NCBI RefSeq assembly: GCF_002042885.1
Contig: NZ_MVFY01000001.1
Coordinates: 62,001 to 126,000 of the forward strand
Direction: 5' to 3'
DNA length: 64,000 bases
Source: Citrobacter portucalensis
GTDB taxonomy: Bacteria > Pseudomonadota > Gammaproteobacteria > Enterobacterales > Enterobacteriaceae
Shown piece after piece: positions 51,514 through 62,500 of the stretch. Under the pieces are notes generated by a model. That model had not been told where the DNA came from, ran no database searches, and was given only the letters and a program-made list of their open reading frames with translations. Position numbers and translations under genes: made by a program. Each line of letters begins with the position of its first letter. Positions within the stretch are counted from its first letter, which is position 1.

Positions 51514-52730
51514 CATTTCCCATTGAAAAAGTACGGGCTGACTTTCCGGTCCTGACGCGTGAAGTGAACGGGTTACCGTTGGCGTATCTGGACAGCGCTG
51601 CCAGCGCGCAAAAACCCAATCAGGTGATTGATGCCGAGGCCGAGTTTTATCGTCACGGCTATGCGGCGGTCCACCGCGGTATTCATACGCTGAGCGCCCA
51701 GGCCACGGAAAAAATGGAAAATGTGCGCAAGCTTGCCTCGTTGTTTATTAACGCCCGCTCAGCGGAAGAGCTGGTGTTTGTTCGTGGTACGACGGAAGGC
51801 ATCAATCTGGTGGCGAACAGCTGGGGCAGCAGCAATGTGCGAGCGGGCGATAACATTATCATCAGCGAAATGGAGCACCACGCCAATATTGTGCCCTGGC
51901 AGATGCTGTGTGCCCGCGTAGGGGCAGAGCTGCGCGTTATTCCGCTCAATGCCGATGGTACGTTGCAGCTGGAGACGCTGCCGACGCTGTTTGACGATCG
52001 TACGCAACTGCTGGCGATTACCCACGTTTCTAACGTGTTGGGTACCGAGAACCCGTTATCGGAAATGATTGAGCTGGCGCATCAATACGGCACAAAAGTG
52101 TTGGTGGATGGCGCGCAGGCGGTGATGCATCATCAGGTGGATGTCCAGGCACTGGATTGCGATTTTTATGTTTTCTCCGGGCATAAACTTTATGGACCAA
52201 CCGGTATTGGCGTTCTGTATGCCAGAGAGTCGCTGTTGCAGGAGATGCCACCCTGGGAAGGCGGTGGTTCAATGATTGCGACGGTGAGTTTGAGTCAGGG
52301 AACAACGTGGGCTAAAGCCCCCTGGCGTTTTGAAGCCGGAACGCCAAACACCGGAGGTATTATCGGACTCGGCGCGGCTATTGAGTATGTTTCAGCACTG
52401 GGGCTTACTGAAATCAGCGAATATGAACAGTTCATGATGCGCTATGCGTTGGAGCAGCTGGCGGATGTGCCGGATTTGACACTCTACGGACCGGATAACC
52501 GCCTGGGTGTGATTGCATTTAACCTTGGTAAACATCACGCCTTTGACGTCGGCAGTTTTCTTGATAACTATGGAATAGCCGTACGGACGGGGCATCACTG
52601 CGCTATGCCGCTGATGGCCTACTATAACGTTCCTGCTATGTGTCGGGCGTCGATTGCAATGTACAACACCCATGAAGAAGTGGATCGCCTGGTAACGGGC
52701 CTCAAGCGTATTCATCACTTACTGGGCTAA
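51510..52730 (+). CDS. sufS: Cysteine desulfurase SufS
   Basis: The 406 residues equal E. coli SufS. The PLP-binding lysine is in the [13 protein letters not shown] motif, and the catalytic cysteine is in [11 protein letters not shown] (Cys364 in the E. coli numbering). It removes sulfur from L-cysteine and transfers it as persulfide to SufE. It overlaps sufD by four bases and is followed by sufE after 12 bases. Confidence 0.97.
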   Translation: MTFPIEKVRADFPVLTREVNGLPLAYLDSAASAQKPNQVIDAEAEFYRHGYAAVHRGIHTLSAQATEKMENVRKLASLFINARSAEELVFVRGTTEGINLVANSWGSSNVRAGDNIIISEMEHHANIVPWQMLCARVGAELRVIPLNADGTLQLETLPTLFDDRTQLLAITHVSNVLGTENPLSEMIELAHQYGTKVLVDGAQAVMHHQVDVQALDCDFYVFSGHKLYGPTGIGVLYARESLLQEMPPWEGGGSMIATVSLSQGTTWAKAPWRFEAGTPNTGGIIGLGAAIEYVSALGLTEISEYEQFMMRYALEQLADVPDLTLYGPDNRLGVIAFNLGKHHAFDVGSFLDNYGIAVRTGHHCAMPLMAYYNVPAMCRASIAMYNTHEEVDRLVTGLKRIHHLLG

Positions 52731-52742
52731 CAGGGAGGCGTT

Positions 52743-53159
52743 ATGGCTGCGCTACCGGATAAAGAAAAGTTGTTGCGTAATTTTCTGCGTTGCGCTAATT
52801 GGGAAGAGAAATACCTGTACATTATTGAACTGGGTCAGCGTTTGCCGGAATTAAACGACGACTTACGCTGCCCGGAAAATAGCATCCAGGGATGTCAAAG
52901 TCAGGTATGGATTGTTATGAACCAGAATGGCGAAGGGATTATTGAATTACAGGGCGACAGTGATGCGGCAATTGTGAAAGGACTTATTGCCGTGGTATTC
53001 ATTTTGTATGATCGCATGACGGCCCAGGATATTGTGAATTTTGATGTGCGTCCGTGGTTTGAAAAAATGGCGCTCGCACAGCACCTCACGCCGTCTCGTT
53101 CACAAGGGCTGGAGGCGATGATTCGGGCTATTCGCGCCAAAGCCGCAACTCTTAGCTAA
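52743..53159 (+). CDS. sufE: Sulfur acceptor SufE
   Basis: The 138-residue protein has the acceptor Cys51 in [11 protein letters not shown]. SufE takes persulfide from SufS, stimulates its activity and passes sulfur to SufB. It is the last gene of sufABCDSE. A REP element rather than a clear terminator follows. Confidence 0.97.
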   Translation: MAALPDKEKLLRNFLRCANWEEKYLYIIELGQRLPELNDDLRCPENSIQGCQSQVWIVMNQNGEGIIELQGDSDAAIVKGLIAVVFILYDRMTAQDIVNFDVRPWFEKMALAQHLTPSRSQGLEAMIRAIRAKAATLS

Positions 53160-53221
53160 ACTGATAAAACACGTTAACTTTCAGACCGACTTGAAAGCGT
53201 TCGTGTAAGGCAACGCAGTGA

Positions 53222-53266
53222 CTCGTAAGCCGGATTGGGCGCTCGCCGCCGTCCGGCAAGAACGCC
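53222..53266. repeat. REP element downstream of sufE
   Basis: AAGCCGGATTGGGCGCTCGCCGCC followed by GTCCGGC makes the usual imperfect REP stem, between sufE and ldtE. Confidence 0.6.
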
Positions 53267-53282
53267 AGGGGGGTGAGTGAGT

Positions 53283-54287
53283 ATGAAACGCGCGTCTGTT
53301 ATTACGTTAATGCTAATCGGCGCTTGCAGCGCTATTCAGGCCGCATGGGCGGTCGATTATCCTTTGCCCCAGGCGAACAGCCGCCTTGTTGGGCAAAACC
53401 AAACCTACACCGTGCAGGAAGGCGATAAAAACCTACAGGCGATAGCCCGTAAGTTTGATACCGCTGCCATGCTGATCCTTGAAGCCAACAACACTATTGC
53501 CCCCGTACCTAAACCCGGAACCCTGATTACTATTCCCTCACAATTGCTGCTGCCGGATGCACCACGCGAAGGCATTATTGTGAATCTGGCGGAACTGCGT
53601 CTGTATTACTTCCCGCCAGGAGAGAATATTGTTCAGGTATTCCCAATTGGTATCGGTTTGCAGGGGCTGGAAACGCCGGTAATGGAAACCCGGGTTGGGC
53701 AGAAAATCCCGAATCCTACCTGGACCCCTACACCAGGCATCCGTAAACGCTCTCTGGAGCGTGGCATCACATTACCGCCTGTTGTACCTGCCGGGCCAAA
53801 TAACCCGTTAGGACGCTTTGCACTGCGTCTGGCGCATGGAAACGGTGAGTATCTGATCCATGGCACCAGCGCGCCGGACAGCGTGGGCCTGCGTGTGAGT
53901 TCTGGTTGTATTCGCATGAACGCGCCGGACATTAAAGCACTGTTTGCTCAGGTCCGCACAGGCACGCCGGTCAGGGTGATTAATGAGCCGATAAAATATT
54001 CGATTGAGCCGAACGGCATGAGGTATGTCGAAGTGCATCGACCGCTGTCGCCGGAAGAGGAACAAAACGTCCAGACCATGCCGTATGTGCTGCCAGCCGG
54101 TTTTACCCAGTTTAAAGACAATAAAGCGGTGGATAACAGTCTGGTAGAAAGGGCGTTGTATCGTCGCGCAGGTTATCCGGTCACCGTCACTGCCGGGCAA
54201 GCATCGGTCGCGAGCAATGGGCCAGAAGTGAAGTCTGCGCAAAATGGCGTGCCGGGAGGAGATGCTGAGGTGCGCGCTACGCAATAA
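53283..54287 (+). CDS. ldtE: L,D-transpeptidase LdtE (YnhG)
   Basis: From ATG 53283 ([13 protein letters not shown]) the protein has 334 residues, as E. coli LdtE. A signal peptide ends near QAAWA. A LysM domain (about 40-90, [20 protein letters not shown]) is followed by the YkuD catalytic domain, with [20 protein letters not shown] containing the active-site Cys. LdtE makes 3-3 (meso-DAP to meso-DAP) cross-links in peptidoglycan in the periplasm. It is convergent with lpp; other Ldt paralogues attach Lpp to peptidoglycan. Confidence 0.94.
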   Translation: MKRASVITLMLIGACSAIQAAWAVDYPLPQANSRLVGQNQTYTVQEGDKNLQAIARKFDTAAMLILEANNTIAPVPKPGTLITIPSQLLLPDAPREGIIVNLAELRLYYFPPGENIVQVFPIGIGLQGLETPVMETRVGQKIPNPTWTPTPGIRKRSLERGITLPPVVPAGPNNPLGRFALRLAHGNGEYLIHGTSAPDSVGLRVSSGCIRMNAPDIKALFAQVRTGTPVRVINEPIKYSIEPNGMRYVEVHRPLSPEEEQNVQTMPYVLPAGFTQFKDNKAVDNSLVERALYRRAGYPVTVTAGQASVASNGPEVKSAQNGVPGGDAEVRATQ

Positions 54288-54310
54288 CAGGGAAGAGGAA
54301 TTCAGAGCAA

Positions 54311-54340
54311 AAAAAATGGCGCACAATGTGCGCCATTTTT
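54311..54340. terminator. Bidirectional terminator shared by ldtE and lpp
   Basis: ATGGCGCAC (54316-54324) pairs with GTGCGCCAT (54328-54336) around an AAT loop. It has an A-run on the left and T residues on the right, so it can serve ldtE rightward and lpp leftward. Confidence 0.92.
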
Positions 54341-54355
54341 ATTACACAGATACTA

Positions 54356-54604
<249 letters not shown>

Positions 54605-54629
54605 CTAGATTGAGTTAATCTCCATGTAG

Positions 54630-54663
54630 CGTTACAAGTATTACACAAACTTTTTTATGTTGA
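54630..54663 (-). promoter_or_regulatory. lpp promoter
   Basis: Minus strand: TCAACA (54658-54663) and AATACT (54637-54642), with an AT-rich spacer. It closely resembles E. coli lpp. A start at 54630 gives the known 38-nt leader beginning GCTACATGGAG. Confidence 0.8.
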
Positions 54664-54847
54664 GAATATTTTTTTGATGGGAATGCACTTATTTTTGATC
54701 GTTCGCTCAAAGAAGCATCGAATTGTGCAAAAACGGCTAAAAACCCGAGTGAAAACAGAAAGCTTCCATCGGATTCATCTTAGATAATCACGGATTAGAT
54801 AGTGAAATCCGATTTGATTTTTTATTAATTGTGGCTATCGATAAAAT

Positions 54848-54877
54848 AAAAAAAGCGCCACCAGGGCGCTTTTTTTA
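54848..54877 (-). terminator. pykF terminator
   Basis: AAAAAAAGCGCC and GGCGCTTTTTTT form a near-perfect inverted repeat around a 5-base loop. On the minus strand it begins 24 bases past the pykF stop. Confidence 0.92.
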
Positions 54878-54901
54878 GCAAATTAATTCGCGATGGAATT
54901 A

Positions 54902-56314
54902 TTACAGCACGTGAACGGATGCGGTGTTGGTGGTGCCGCTCGGAACCAGTGCACCAGAAACCATAACCACAACGTCACCTTTTTGAGCCAGACCGCTTTC
55001 CAGAGCGACTTCTTTACCCAGACGATAGAAATCATCGGTAGAGCTGATTTCTTTAACCACCTGTGCAACAACGCCTTTGCTCAGCACCAGCTGACGCGCG
55101 GTAGTTTCGTTGGTGGTCAGCGCCAGGATGGTGGCATCCGGGAAGTATTTACGTACTGCGCGAGCGGATTTACCACCCTGGGTTGCGACGACGATCAGCG
55201 GCGCGTCCAGTTTTTCAGCAGTTTCAACCGCGCCACGGCAAACGGCTTCGGTGATGCGCAGTTTGCGGCTGTCGTTGTTGAAGTCCAGACGGCTGGTCAT
55301 CACACGGTCAGTACGCTCACAGATGGTCGCCATGATGGTAACGGCTTCCAGCGGGTATTTACCTTTTGCAGACTCGCCAGACAGCATTACTGCGTCGGTA
55401 CCGTCGAGGATGGCGTTCGCTACGTCACCGGCTTCAGCGCGGGTCGGACGCGGGTTTTTGATCATGGAGTCCAGCATCTGGGTCGCAGTGATAACGACTT
55501 TACGTGCACGGATACATTTTTCGATGATCATCTTCTGCGCGAAGATAACTTCTTCAACTGGGATCTCAACGCCCATATCGCCACGCGCAACCATGATGCC
55601 GTCAGACGCTTCGAGGATTTCGTCGAAGTTGTTCAGGCCTTCCTGGTTTTCGATTTTGGAGATGATCTGGATGTTTTCGCCGCCGTGCGCTTTCAGGTGC
55701 TCACGGATTTCAACGACATCAGAACGTTTACGGATAAAGGACGCTGCAACGAAGTCAACGCCTTGCTCGCAACCGAAGATCAGGTCTTGTTTGTCTTTTT
55801 CAGCCAGTGCTGGCAGCGCGATGGAAACGCCCGGCAGGTTAACGCCTTTGTTTTCGCCCAGGTCGCCGTTGTTCAGCACTTTACAGATAACTTTGTTACC
55901 TTCGATAGCGGTAACTTCCATGCCGATCAGACCATCATCAACCAGAACGGTGTTGCCGACGGACAGATCTTTAGTGAAGCCTTCGTAAGTTACAGCAACG
56001 ATTTCGTTGTTGCCTACGACAGATTTGTCGGTGGTGAAGGTGAAGGTCTGGCCCGCTTTCAGGGAAACGTCATTACCGCCTTCCAGTTTGATGGTACGGA
56101 TTTCAGGACCTTTGGTGTCGAGCAGGATTGCGGCTTTCTTGCCGGTTTTGCTCATGACGTTGCGCAAGTTCTTGATGCGCTGACCGTGTTCTGCGTAGTC
56201 GCCGTGGGAGAAGTTCAGACGCATGACGTTCATGCCCGCGTCCAGCATTTTGGTTAACATCTCTTCGGATTCGGTTTTCGGACCGATGGTGCAAACAATT
56301 TTCGTCTTTTTCAT
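54902..56314 (-). CDS. pykF: Pyruvate kinase I
   Basis: The 470 residues equal E. coli PykF. The N-terminal barrel motif [16 protein letters not shown], the catalytic lysine region [17 protein letters not shown] and the metal-binding [11 protein letters not shown] are present, as is the C-terminal effector domain for fructose-1,6-bisphosphate. It converts PEP and ADP to pyruvate and ATP. It is monocistronic with a leader of roughly 230 nt. A Cra site lies close to the transcription start. Confidence 0.97.
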   Translation of the reverse strand: MKKTKIVCTIGPKTESEEMLTKMLDAGMNVMRLNFSHGDYAEHGQRIKNLRNVMSKTGKKAAILLDTKGPEIRTIKLEGGNDVSLKAGQTFTFTTDKSVVGNNEIVAVTYEGFTKDLSVGNTVLVDDGLIGMEVTAIEGNKVICKVLNNGDLGENKGVNLPGVSIALPALAEKDKQDLIFGCEQGVDFVAASFIRKRSDVVEIREHLKAHGGENIQIISKIENQEGLNNFDEILEASDGIMVARGDMGVEIPVEEVIFAQKMIIEKCIRARKVVITATQMLDSMIKNPRPTRAEAGDVANAILDGTDAVMLSGESAKGKYPLEAVTIMATICERTDRVMTSRLDFNNDSRKLRITEAVCRGAVETAEKLDAPLIVVATQGGKSARAVRKYFPDATILALTTNETTARQLVLSKGVVAQVVKEISSTDDFYRLGKEVALESGLAQKGDVVVMVSGALVPSGTTNTASVHVL

Positions 56315-56519
56315 GACAGTCTTAGTCTTTAAGTTGAGAAGGATATGGAAATCTGGCTCCCATCGCGCACGGATGGGAAGCTAAACCTGAGTTACGAAAG
56401 TTGTGATGCCTCGCTCTAAGGATAGGTGACATCGAAAAAGCGTGCAGAGGAATGTGTGCTTGTGTTTCAGCCCAACGGGATGGTGAGTTCTGTAGTCGTT
56501 GAGTTTTACAGGTCAATGT

Positions 56520-56556
56520 GCTGAAACCATTCAAGAGACAATTGGCGCGCATTATA
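56520..56556 (-). promoter_or_regulatory. pykF promoter with Cra site
   Basis: TATAAT on the minus strand at 56551-56556 predicts a start near 56544. GCTGAAACCATTCAAG (56520-56535), a strong Cra match, lies just downstream of that start, as expected for repression. In E. coli Cra represses pykF. Confidence 0.78.
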
Positions 56557-56819
56557 CGCTGAAAATTATCAAAAAGGAAAATGGAAACAGCGTTTCAAAA
56601 CACTTCTGTGCAGTTTTACAAAAATTATTCATTAATTTGTTCATCGGTATGGATAAAGAGGTTATCGGGCGTTGCGATTTGTTGCGCAACAAAGTGCATT
56701 TAACATCTCGATGACTACGTTTTATGCCGTTGACGTCGATGTAGTACTATATTTCTAAAAGTTATATCAAATGCGTTTTAATTCATTTTAAAAGCCAATT
56801 CCACTGATTACACTCGTTT

Positions 56820-56835
56820 GGACATCCATACTGCT
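56820..56835 (+). promoter_or_regulatory. Possible tandem MetJ boxes upstream of metN
   Basis: GGACATCC and ATACTGCT are adjacent 8-mers, each matching the MetJ consensus AGACGTCT at 5 of 8 positions. They lie about 57-72 bases before the metN ATG. Weak evidence; proposed mainly because the genes are MetNIQ-like. Confidence 0.25.
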
Positions 56836-56891
56836 AAACAGCTAAAAGCGCTAGCAGAAGAACAATAAGCAGCAGCGGATACCCAAACGAC

Positions 56892-57914
56892 ATGATTGTC
56901 CTGAAAAATATTTCGAAAGTGTTTACGCCAGGCAGGCTTGCCATCACCGCTGTCGATAACGTCAACCTGACGGTTGAACAGGGGCAGATTTACGGCATTA
57001 TTGGTTACAGCGGGGCAGGTAAAAGCACCTTAATTCGTTTGCTCAATGGTCTCGAAAAACCAACCTCCGGCAGCGTGACGATTAACGGCCACGATATCTC
57101 GGCCGCCAGTGGGGAATCGTTACGCCAGGCGCGACTGAAAATCAGCATGGTGTTTCAACACTTCAATTTGCTGTGGTCGCGGACTGTTAGCGAAAACATC
57201 GCGTTCTCTATGCAAATCGCCGGTGCGTCCAAAGCGTCCATCAAAACGCGGGTTGCTGAACTGATTACGCTGGTTGGGCTGAGCGGTCGTGAAAATGCGT
57301 ATCCTTCCCAGCTCAGCGGTGGGCAAAAACAGCGTGTAGGAATTGCTCGTGCGCTGGCGAACAATCCAGATGTCCTGCTGTGTGACGAAGCCACCTCGGC
57401 GCTGGATCCGCAAACTACCGATCAGATCCTCGATTTACTCCTCGATATTAACCGTCGTTTCAAATTGACCATTGTGCTGATCACTCATGAAATGCACGTG
57501 GTACGCAAAATCTGCGACCGCGTCGCGGTAATGGAAAACGGCAAGGTCGTTGAGGAAGGTGATGTGCTCAGCGTCTTTACCCATCCTCAGCAGCCTATTA
57601 CCCGACAATTTGTTCGTCAGGTGAGCCAGTACACCGAAGAAGACGAGTTTAATCCGCAGCTGGCAAGCGAGTTGGGTGGGGTGGTTATCAAATTAACCTT
57701 TACCGGGCAACGTACCCATCGGCCTGTGGTTGGGGAATTGACCCTGCGCTATGGCCTGCCGTTCAACATCTTGCACGGCAAGATGACGCAAACCGCACAC
57801 GGCGTGTTTGGGCAACTCTGGGTGCACGTGGTGGCCTCTGAGGAACAATTGAACAATATTTTGGCCGACCTGCGCCAGAGCGACATTGAAGGCGAGGTGA
57901 TTCAACATGGCTGA
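56892..57914 (+). CDS. Methionine-type ABC transporter ATP-binding protein (MetN-like)
   Basis: The 340-residue protein begins MIVLKNISKVF. It has Walker A GYSGAGKST (about 38-46), the signature LSGGQKQRV and Walker B LLCDEATSALDP. A C-terminal NIL/ferredoxin-like domain follows (about 260-340), as in MetN, where it senses methionine and inhibits transport. It is clearly a paralogue of, not identical to, E. coli MetN (343 residues). It overlaps the permease gene by eight bases. The cluster is not present at this site in E. coli K-12. The ribosome-binding site is weak. Confidence 0.88.
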   Translation: MIVLKNISKVFTPGRLAITAVDNVNLTVEQGQIYGIIGYSGAGKSTLIRLLNGLEKPTSGSVTINGHDISAASGESLRQARLKISMVFQHFNLLWSRTVSENIAFSMQIAGASKASIKTRVAELITLVGLSGRENAYPSQLSGGQKQRVGIARALANNPDVLLCDEATSALDPQTTDQILDLLLDINRRFKLTIVLITHEMHVVRKICDRVAVMENGKVVEEGDVLSVFTHPQQPITRQFVRQVSQYTEEDEFNPQLASELGGVVIKLTFTGQRTHRPVVGELTLRYGLPFNILHGKMTQTAHGVFGQLWVHVVASEEQLNNILADLRQSDIEGEVIQHG

Positions 57915-58575
57915 AGAACTGTTTCCCCATCTGAAGTGGGATCAACTGTTAGCGGCAACCCAGGAAACGCTGTATATGACAGCTCTTTCGGGGGCGGCGA
58001 CCTTTATTCTGGGCATCGCGCTTGGCCTGGCATTGTTCCTGACCGCGCGCGGCGGATTATTCCCTAATCGCGCGGTATATAGCGCTATTTCGCTGGTGGT
58101 GAATATCTTTCGTTCGATCCCATTCATCATTTTGATCGTGCTGCTGATCCCGTTTACCAAAGCGATGGTAGGCACCATTCTCGGCGCCAATGCCGCGTTG
58201 CCTGCGCTGATCGTGGGGGCCGCGCCGTTTTATGCGCGTCTGGTCGAAATCGCTCTGCGTGAAGTGGATAAAGGCGTTATTGAAGCGACGCGTTCAATGG
58301 GCGCACGACTGAGCACACTTATTTTTCGAGTTTTACTGCCGGAATCATCTCCTGCTCTGGTGTCCGGGATCACCGTGACGCTAATTGCGCTGGTGAGCTA
58401 CAGCGCGATGGCAGGGGTAATTGGTGCCGGTGGTTTAGGGAATTTGGCCTATCTGGAAGGATTCCAGCGCAACCACAGCGACGTCACGCTGGTGGCGACG
58501 GTGACGATTTTGCTCATTGTCTTCATCATCCAGCTTTGCGGCGATGTGATCACCTCTCTGTTAGATAAACGCTAA
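57907..58575 (+). CDS. Methionine-type ABC transporter permease (MetI-like)
   Basis: The 222-residue protein has five or six membrane segments. The EAA coupling loop EIALREVDKGVIEATRSMGA (about 115-135) marks it as a MetI-family permease (E. coli MetI 217). A dimer should form the channel energised by the MetN-like ATPase. It overlaps that gene by eight bases and precedes the binding-protein gene by 21. Confidence 0.9.
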   Translation: MAEELFPHLKWDQLLAATQETLYMTALSGAATFILGIALGLALFLTARGGLFPNRAVYSAISLVVNIFRSIPFIILIVLLIPFTKAMVGTILGANAALPALIVGAAPFYARLVEIALREVDKGVIEATRSMGARLSTLIFRVLLPESSPALVSGITVTLIALVSYSAMAGVIGAGGLGNLAYLEGFQRNHSDVTLVATVTILLIVFIIQLCGDVITSLLDKR

Positions 58576-58596
58576 TAAAATACGGAAACCATTATC

Positions 58597-59409
58597 ATGA
58601 AAAAATCACTGACGTTACTCGCCGCAGCAACCTTAAGCGCCCTGAGCTTTGCCTCCTGGGCTGATACTCTGACCGTTGGCGCGTCTAACGTGCCGCATGC
58701 GGAGATCCTTGAACAGGCCAAACCGATTCTGGCGAAGCAGGGGATCGATCTGGAGATTAAACCGTTCCAGGATTACATTCTGCCGAACACTGCGCTGGCT
58801 GGCCGTGAGATTGACGCCAACTACTTCCAGCATATTCCGTACCTGAACAGCGTGATTAAAGACCATGCAGGCGATAAAACGTATGACTTCGTCAGCGCCG
58901 GAGCGATTCACATTGAGCCGATTGGTATCTATTCGAAAAAAGTGAAATCACTTAAAGATCTGCCGGAAGGCGGCAAAGTCATCATGCGTGACGCGGTATC
59001 TGAGGAAGGCCGTATTCTGTCGATTTTCGAAAAAGAGGGGGTGATCAAGCTGAAGCCGGGCGTGGATAAAGTAACTGCGCGCATTAGCGATATCGTCGAA
59101 AACCCGAAAAAGCTGAAGTTCCTGCCAAACGTGGAAGCCGCGTTGTTACCGCAGATGTATAACAACGACGAAGGAGATGCGGTGGTGATTAATGCCAACT
59201 ACGCCATCGACGCCGGGCTGGATCCAGTGAAAGATCCTATTGCCGTTGAAAGTGGTGAAAACAACCCGTATGCCAACATCATTACCGTGCATCGTGGCGA
59301 CGAGAAGAAAAAGGATATCGTAGCGCTGGTTGATGTCCTGCATTCAAAAGAGATCCAGGACTGGATCCGTACTAAATATAAAGGTGCGGTGATCCCGGTA
59401 AACAACTAA
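58597..59409 (+). CDS. MetQ-family periplasmic binding protein, non-lipidated
   Basis: The 270-residue NlpA/MetQ-family protein carries DANYFQHIPYLN, DYILPNTALAGREID and NPYANIITV, the hallmarks of the family. Its signal peptide ends ...SFASWA-DTLTVGAS, with no cysteine at the cleavage site. It should therefore be a free periplasmic protein, whereas E. coli MetQ is a lipoprotein. The ligand is probably methionine or a derivative such as D-methionine or its sulfoxide, but other amino acids or peptides are possible. A REP element follows at 59418. Confidence 0.88.
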   Translation: MKKSLTLLAAATLSALSFASWADTLTVGASNVPHAEILEQAKPILAKQGIDLEIKPFQDYILPNTALAGREIDANYFQHIPYLNSVIKDHAGDKTYDFVSAGAIHIEPIGIYSKKVKSLKDLPEGGKVIMRDAVSEEGRILSIFEKEGVIKLKPGVDKVTARISDIVENPKKLKFLPNVEAALLPQMYNNDEGDAVVINANYAIDAGLDPVKDPIAVESGENNPYANIITVHRGDEKKKDIVALVDVLHSKEIQDWIRTKYKGAVIPVNN

Positions 59410-59417
59410 TCTGCTTT

Positions 59418-59475
59418 TTGCCGGGTGGCGGCAGTGCTTTATCCGGCCTACGACGTCCTGTAGGCCGGGTAAAAC
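59418..59475. repeat. REP element between metQ-like gene and ttrA
   Basis: TTTATCCGGCCTACGA and TGTAGGCCGGGTAAAA form the palindrome. It lies between convergent stop codons. Confidence 0.85.
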
Positions 59476-59503
59476 GCGTTCGCGTTGCCATGCGGCACCA
59501 GAG

Positions 59504-62500
59504 CTACACTCGCTCAATTCTCGCTGGCAACCCCTGACGCACCGACGCACCCGACACCCAGTCAAGCCAGGTATTGGTTACCTGTCGGGTTGGGTCCGCA
59601 AAACCCAACTCGTTGAGATTAATCCCCGACTTAATCTGCTCATCAAACGCCATCGGCTCACCGTCGAGGGTATGCCGTGCCGCGCCCATTTCTTTATGCC
59701 CGTAACCATGCTCGATGGCGATAACACCCGGCATGACGCCATGCAGCAGGCTTATCTGCGCTTGCGCCTGACCACCTGGGGTGGTGATACGCACGATATC
59801 GCCGTGTGCTAAACCATACCGCTGACCATCCTGTGGATTGAGCGCCACCAGATTAACCGGCTTCAGATGATGAAGGCGTGGGATAACCGCCGTGGCGCTG
59901 GACATGGTATTGGATTTAAAGGAAATCAGTTTCAACGGCCACTCTTGTTCCGGGAACAACTCCTCGACCGCACGTCCATCTGACAGACGTGATGGATACC
60001 AGGCCGGGCAGCCGCTGAAGCGCTCGCCGGTAATCGCATGGCGGTGCGCGGCGACGTTCGCATTCCAGATTTGGAGCGGTTTTTCCCAGGCATTGCCGAC
60101 GCGGTTATCAACTCGCCCGCTGTTGTCCGGCGCAAAGCGCCCGCCGCGGGAGTAGATAAACGCCACTCGGCTGATTTCATCGGTTTTCAACGTTTGGGTC
60201 ATCACAGGCATGATCCGCTGGACCCCGGTCAGCGCTATGTCTTCCGGCTGTGCTTCAGCAACCGGAGCTTTGCCCATAAACGCAATATTGGCCGCGAGAC
60301 GCAGGTAGTAATCTTCCGCACGGTTCAACGGATAGTGATTACCTTGTGGATCGGTAATTGCATTGTCGCCGAATCCAGGTAGCCCGATGCGCTTTGCCAC
60401 TCCGATACAGAAAGACTCCATCGAGGCCGGTTGACCGTAAGCCGTGAGGCTGGTCGCCGATCTGACAACTGGCCAACGCGCGGTGGTGGCTTTGCTGGCC
60501 ACGCCCGCCCACGGAGCGCTGAATCCCCAGCTTTCGAAGTTGTGGGTATCCGGCACGATGTAATCTGCCAGCGCCGTAGTTTCGTTCATAAAGGCGTCAA
60601 TGGCAATAAACAGCGGCAGACGAGCAGGATCCTTGAGCTTTTCTTCCGCCACGCCGCGTAACCCCGCAATGCCGTAAAACGGGTTGGTCATGTTGGAGAT
60701 CCAGGCTTTCAGCGGATAAGGGTAACCTTCAAGCGCCGAGACGAGGAGTTCGGTAAGCTGACCGGCGACAAACGGATACCACGGCGCTTTAGCCGGGAAG
60801 GGCGATTGCCCGGCAGCCACCTTATTGCGGTACTCTTCCGAAGACTCATAAGCGGTTTTACTGCGCGCGATGCTTAACCCTTTCGGTTTTACCTTCCCGG
60901 CGAAGCTGTCCATGTTGTAGCGCGGACCGTCGGTGGCGCCATTAAATTTGCCGCCGCCGACGAACACGCCGCCTTCAAGACTAAGGTTGCCAATCAACGC
61001 ATTGAGCATCATCACCGACCAGGCGTTATAAAATCCATTACCTGCCATCATACCGCCGTGCGTGATCACTGCCGCTTTACGCCCGTGGCGGGTGAATGCG
61101 TCGGCCAGAGCGGCAATGTCTGCTTCTGACACCCCACACTGCTGGCTGTACTGCGTTAGCGACAGTTTTTCTGCGGACTCACGCAGACACTGGAAGCTGC
61201 TTTTTACCGTTACTGTCTGCCCGTCGGCCAGCGTCACTTCACGGGTAACAAACAGCTGAGCGCGCGGGCAACTGCTGGCGGCGACAATCTCACCGGCCTC
61301 GTTGACGACCACCGGCTCCTGGGCTGCGTTTGCACTCAGATGGGCGAGGGTCAGGTGTTGTCCGGCAAGCGTTGGAATTTCATCGGTAATCACCAGATGC
61401 GTAGCGTTAGTCCAGCTTTTTTCTCCAGCCTGCTGCATGGCCTGCACGCCGGGAATGGCGAGATAATCAGCGTTATAGCGTTGTTTATCGATAATCCAGC
61501 TTATCATCCCCATAGCCAGCGCGGAGTCGCTTCCCGGTCGTACGGGCTGCCAGTGACCGCGATCGTCAGCCAGCACCGTGGTTAATGGCAGGGCTGGCGC
61601 CACCACAACATAGCGGAAGTCGTCACGTAAACGGGCGCTGGCCAGCTGGCGGGCCTGGCGCTTAAACGGGTTGCCGGATTGCGCCGGAGAGGTGCCCATA
61701 AACAGCGCGAATTCGACGTTATCCCAGTCGGGTTTCACGTGGGTATTTTTATCCAGATCGCCCATTAACGCGCCGGAACCGGCCCGATAGGCCAGACCAC
61801 AGTAAGCGCCATGAGCGCCGAAGTTTTTACTGCCGAAACTGTTCAGTGCGAAGCGACGTAAAAAGGTATCACGTCCTTCATCGCTGGTATTGGTGACCAG
61901 CAGTTGATTGGATTTTGGGCCAAAGCCGGGATGTTTCGCATCAAGCGGTGTAGTGGGATCGTGGATAGCTCTCAGACCATCAACGTGGCCTTCACCAAAC
62001 AAATCGCCACCTTCCACCACCTCTTTGATCAGCTGTTCGAAGCTGATGCGCTGCCATTTTCCCTCACCGCGTTTACCGACACGCTTCATAGGCTCCAGAA
62101 TACGTAGCGGGCTGTACAGACCTTCGAGTAAGGTTGCGCCACGGGCGCAGGCGGTGGAACGTGCGTCAAGACCTGACTCCCCGGCCAATTGTTCCATTGC
62201 CGTGGCAAAGGGGACGGAGGCGTCTATATGGTGCTCGTGCGACAACGGATGATAAGGGTTGCCCGCAATGCGCAGCACTTTGCCTTGCTCAGTGTCAACG
62301 CGAACCCGTACACCACACTGCGTCCAGCAACCAAAGCACTGCGTCATCGAGATCACCTGCTGCGGGTTTTGCTGCCAGTGAGGCCGGGCGTTGGCTTCTG
62401 GGATTAGCGCGTTGGCAAAAATGCGGTCACGGGTAATTTTGCCCGAGGTTCCGTCCAACAAACCGTCTATCGCGCGCTTTGCCACATCCCGATAACTCAG

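Larger units (their letters stand above)
56315..56891. other. pykF-metN divergent intergenic region
   Basis: The 577 bases contain the pykF leader and promoter (to about 56580). Beyond it lies an AT-rich segment that should carry the metN promoter. A 71-codon open frame at 56499-56714 crosses the pykF promoter and is not credible as a gene. Confidence 0.5.

Noticed and set aside
54893-56257. 454-codon open frame on the plus strand, opposite pykF
   Set aside because: It is the antisense shadow of pykF, whose codon bias suppresses stops in this frame. The translation has no coherent domain or ribosome-binding site.
56499-56714. 71-codon open frame between pykF and metN
   Set aside because: It crosses the pykF promoter and Cra site, has no good start or ribosome-binding site, and its product shows no conserved feature.
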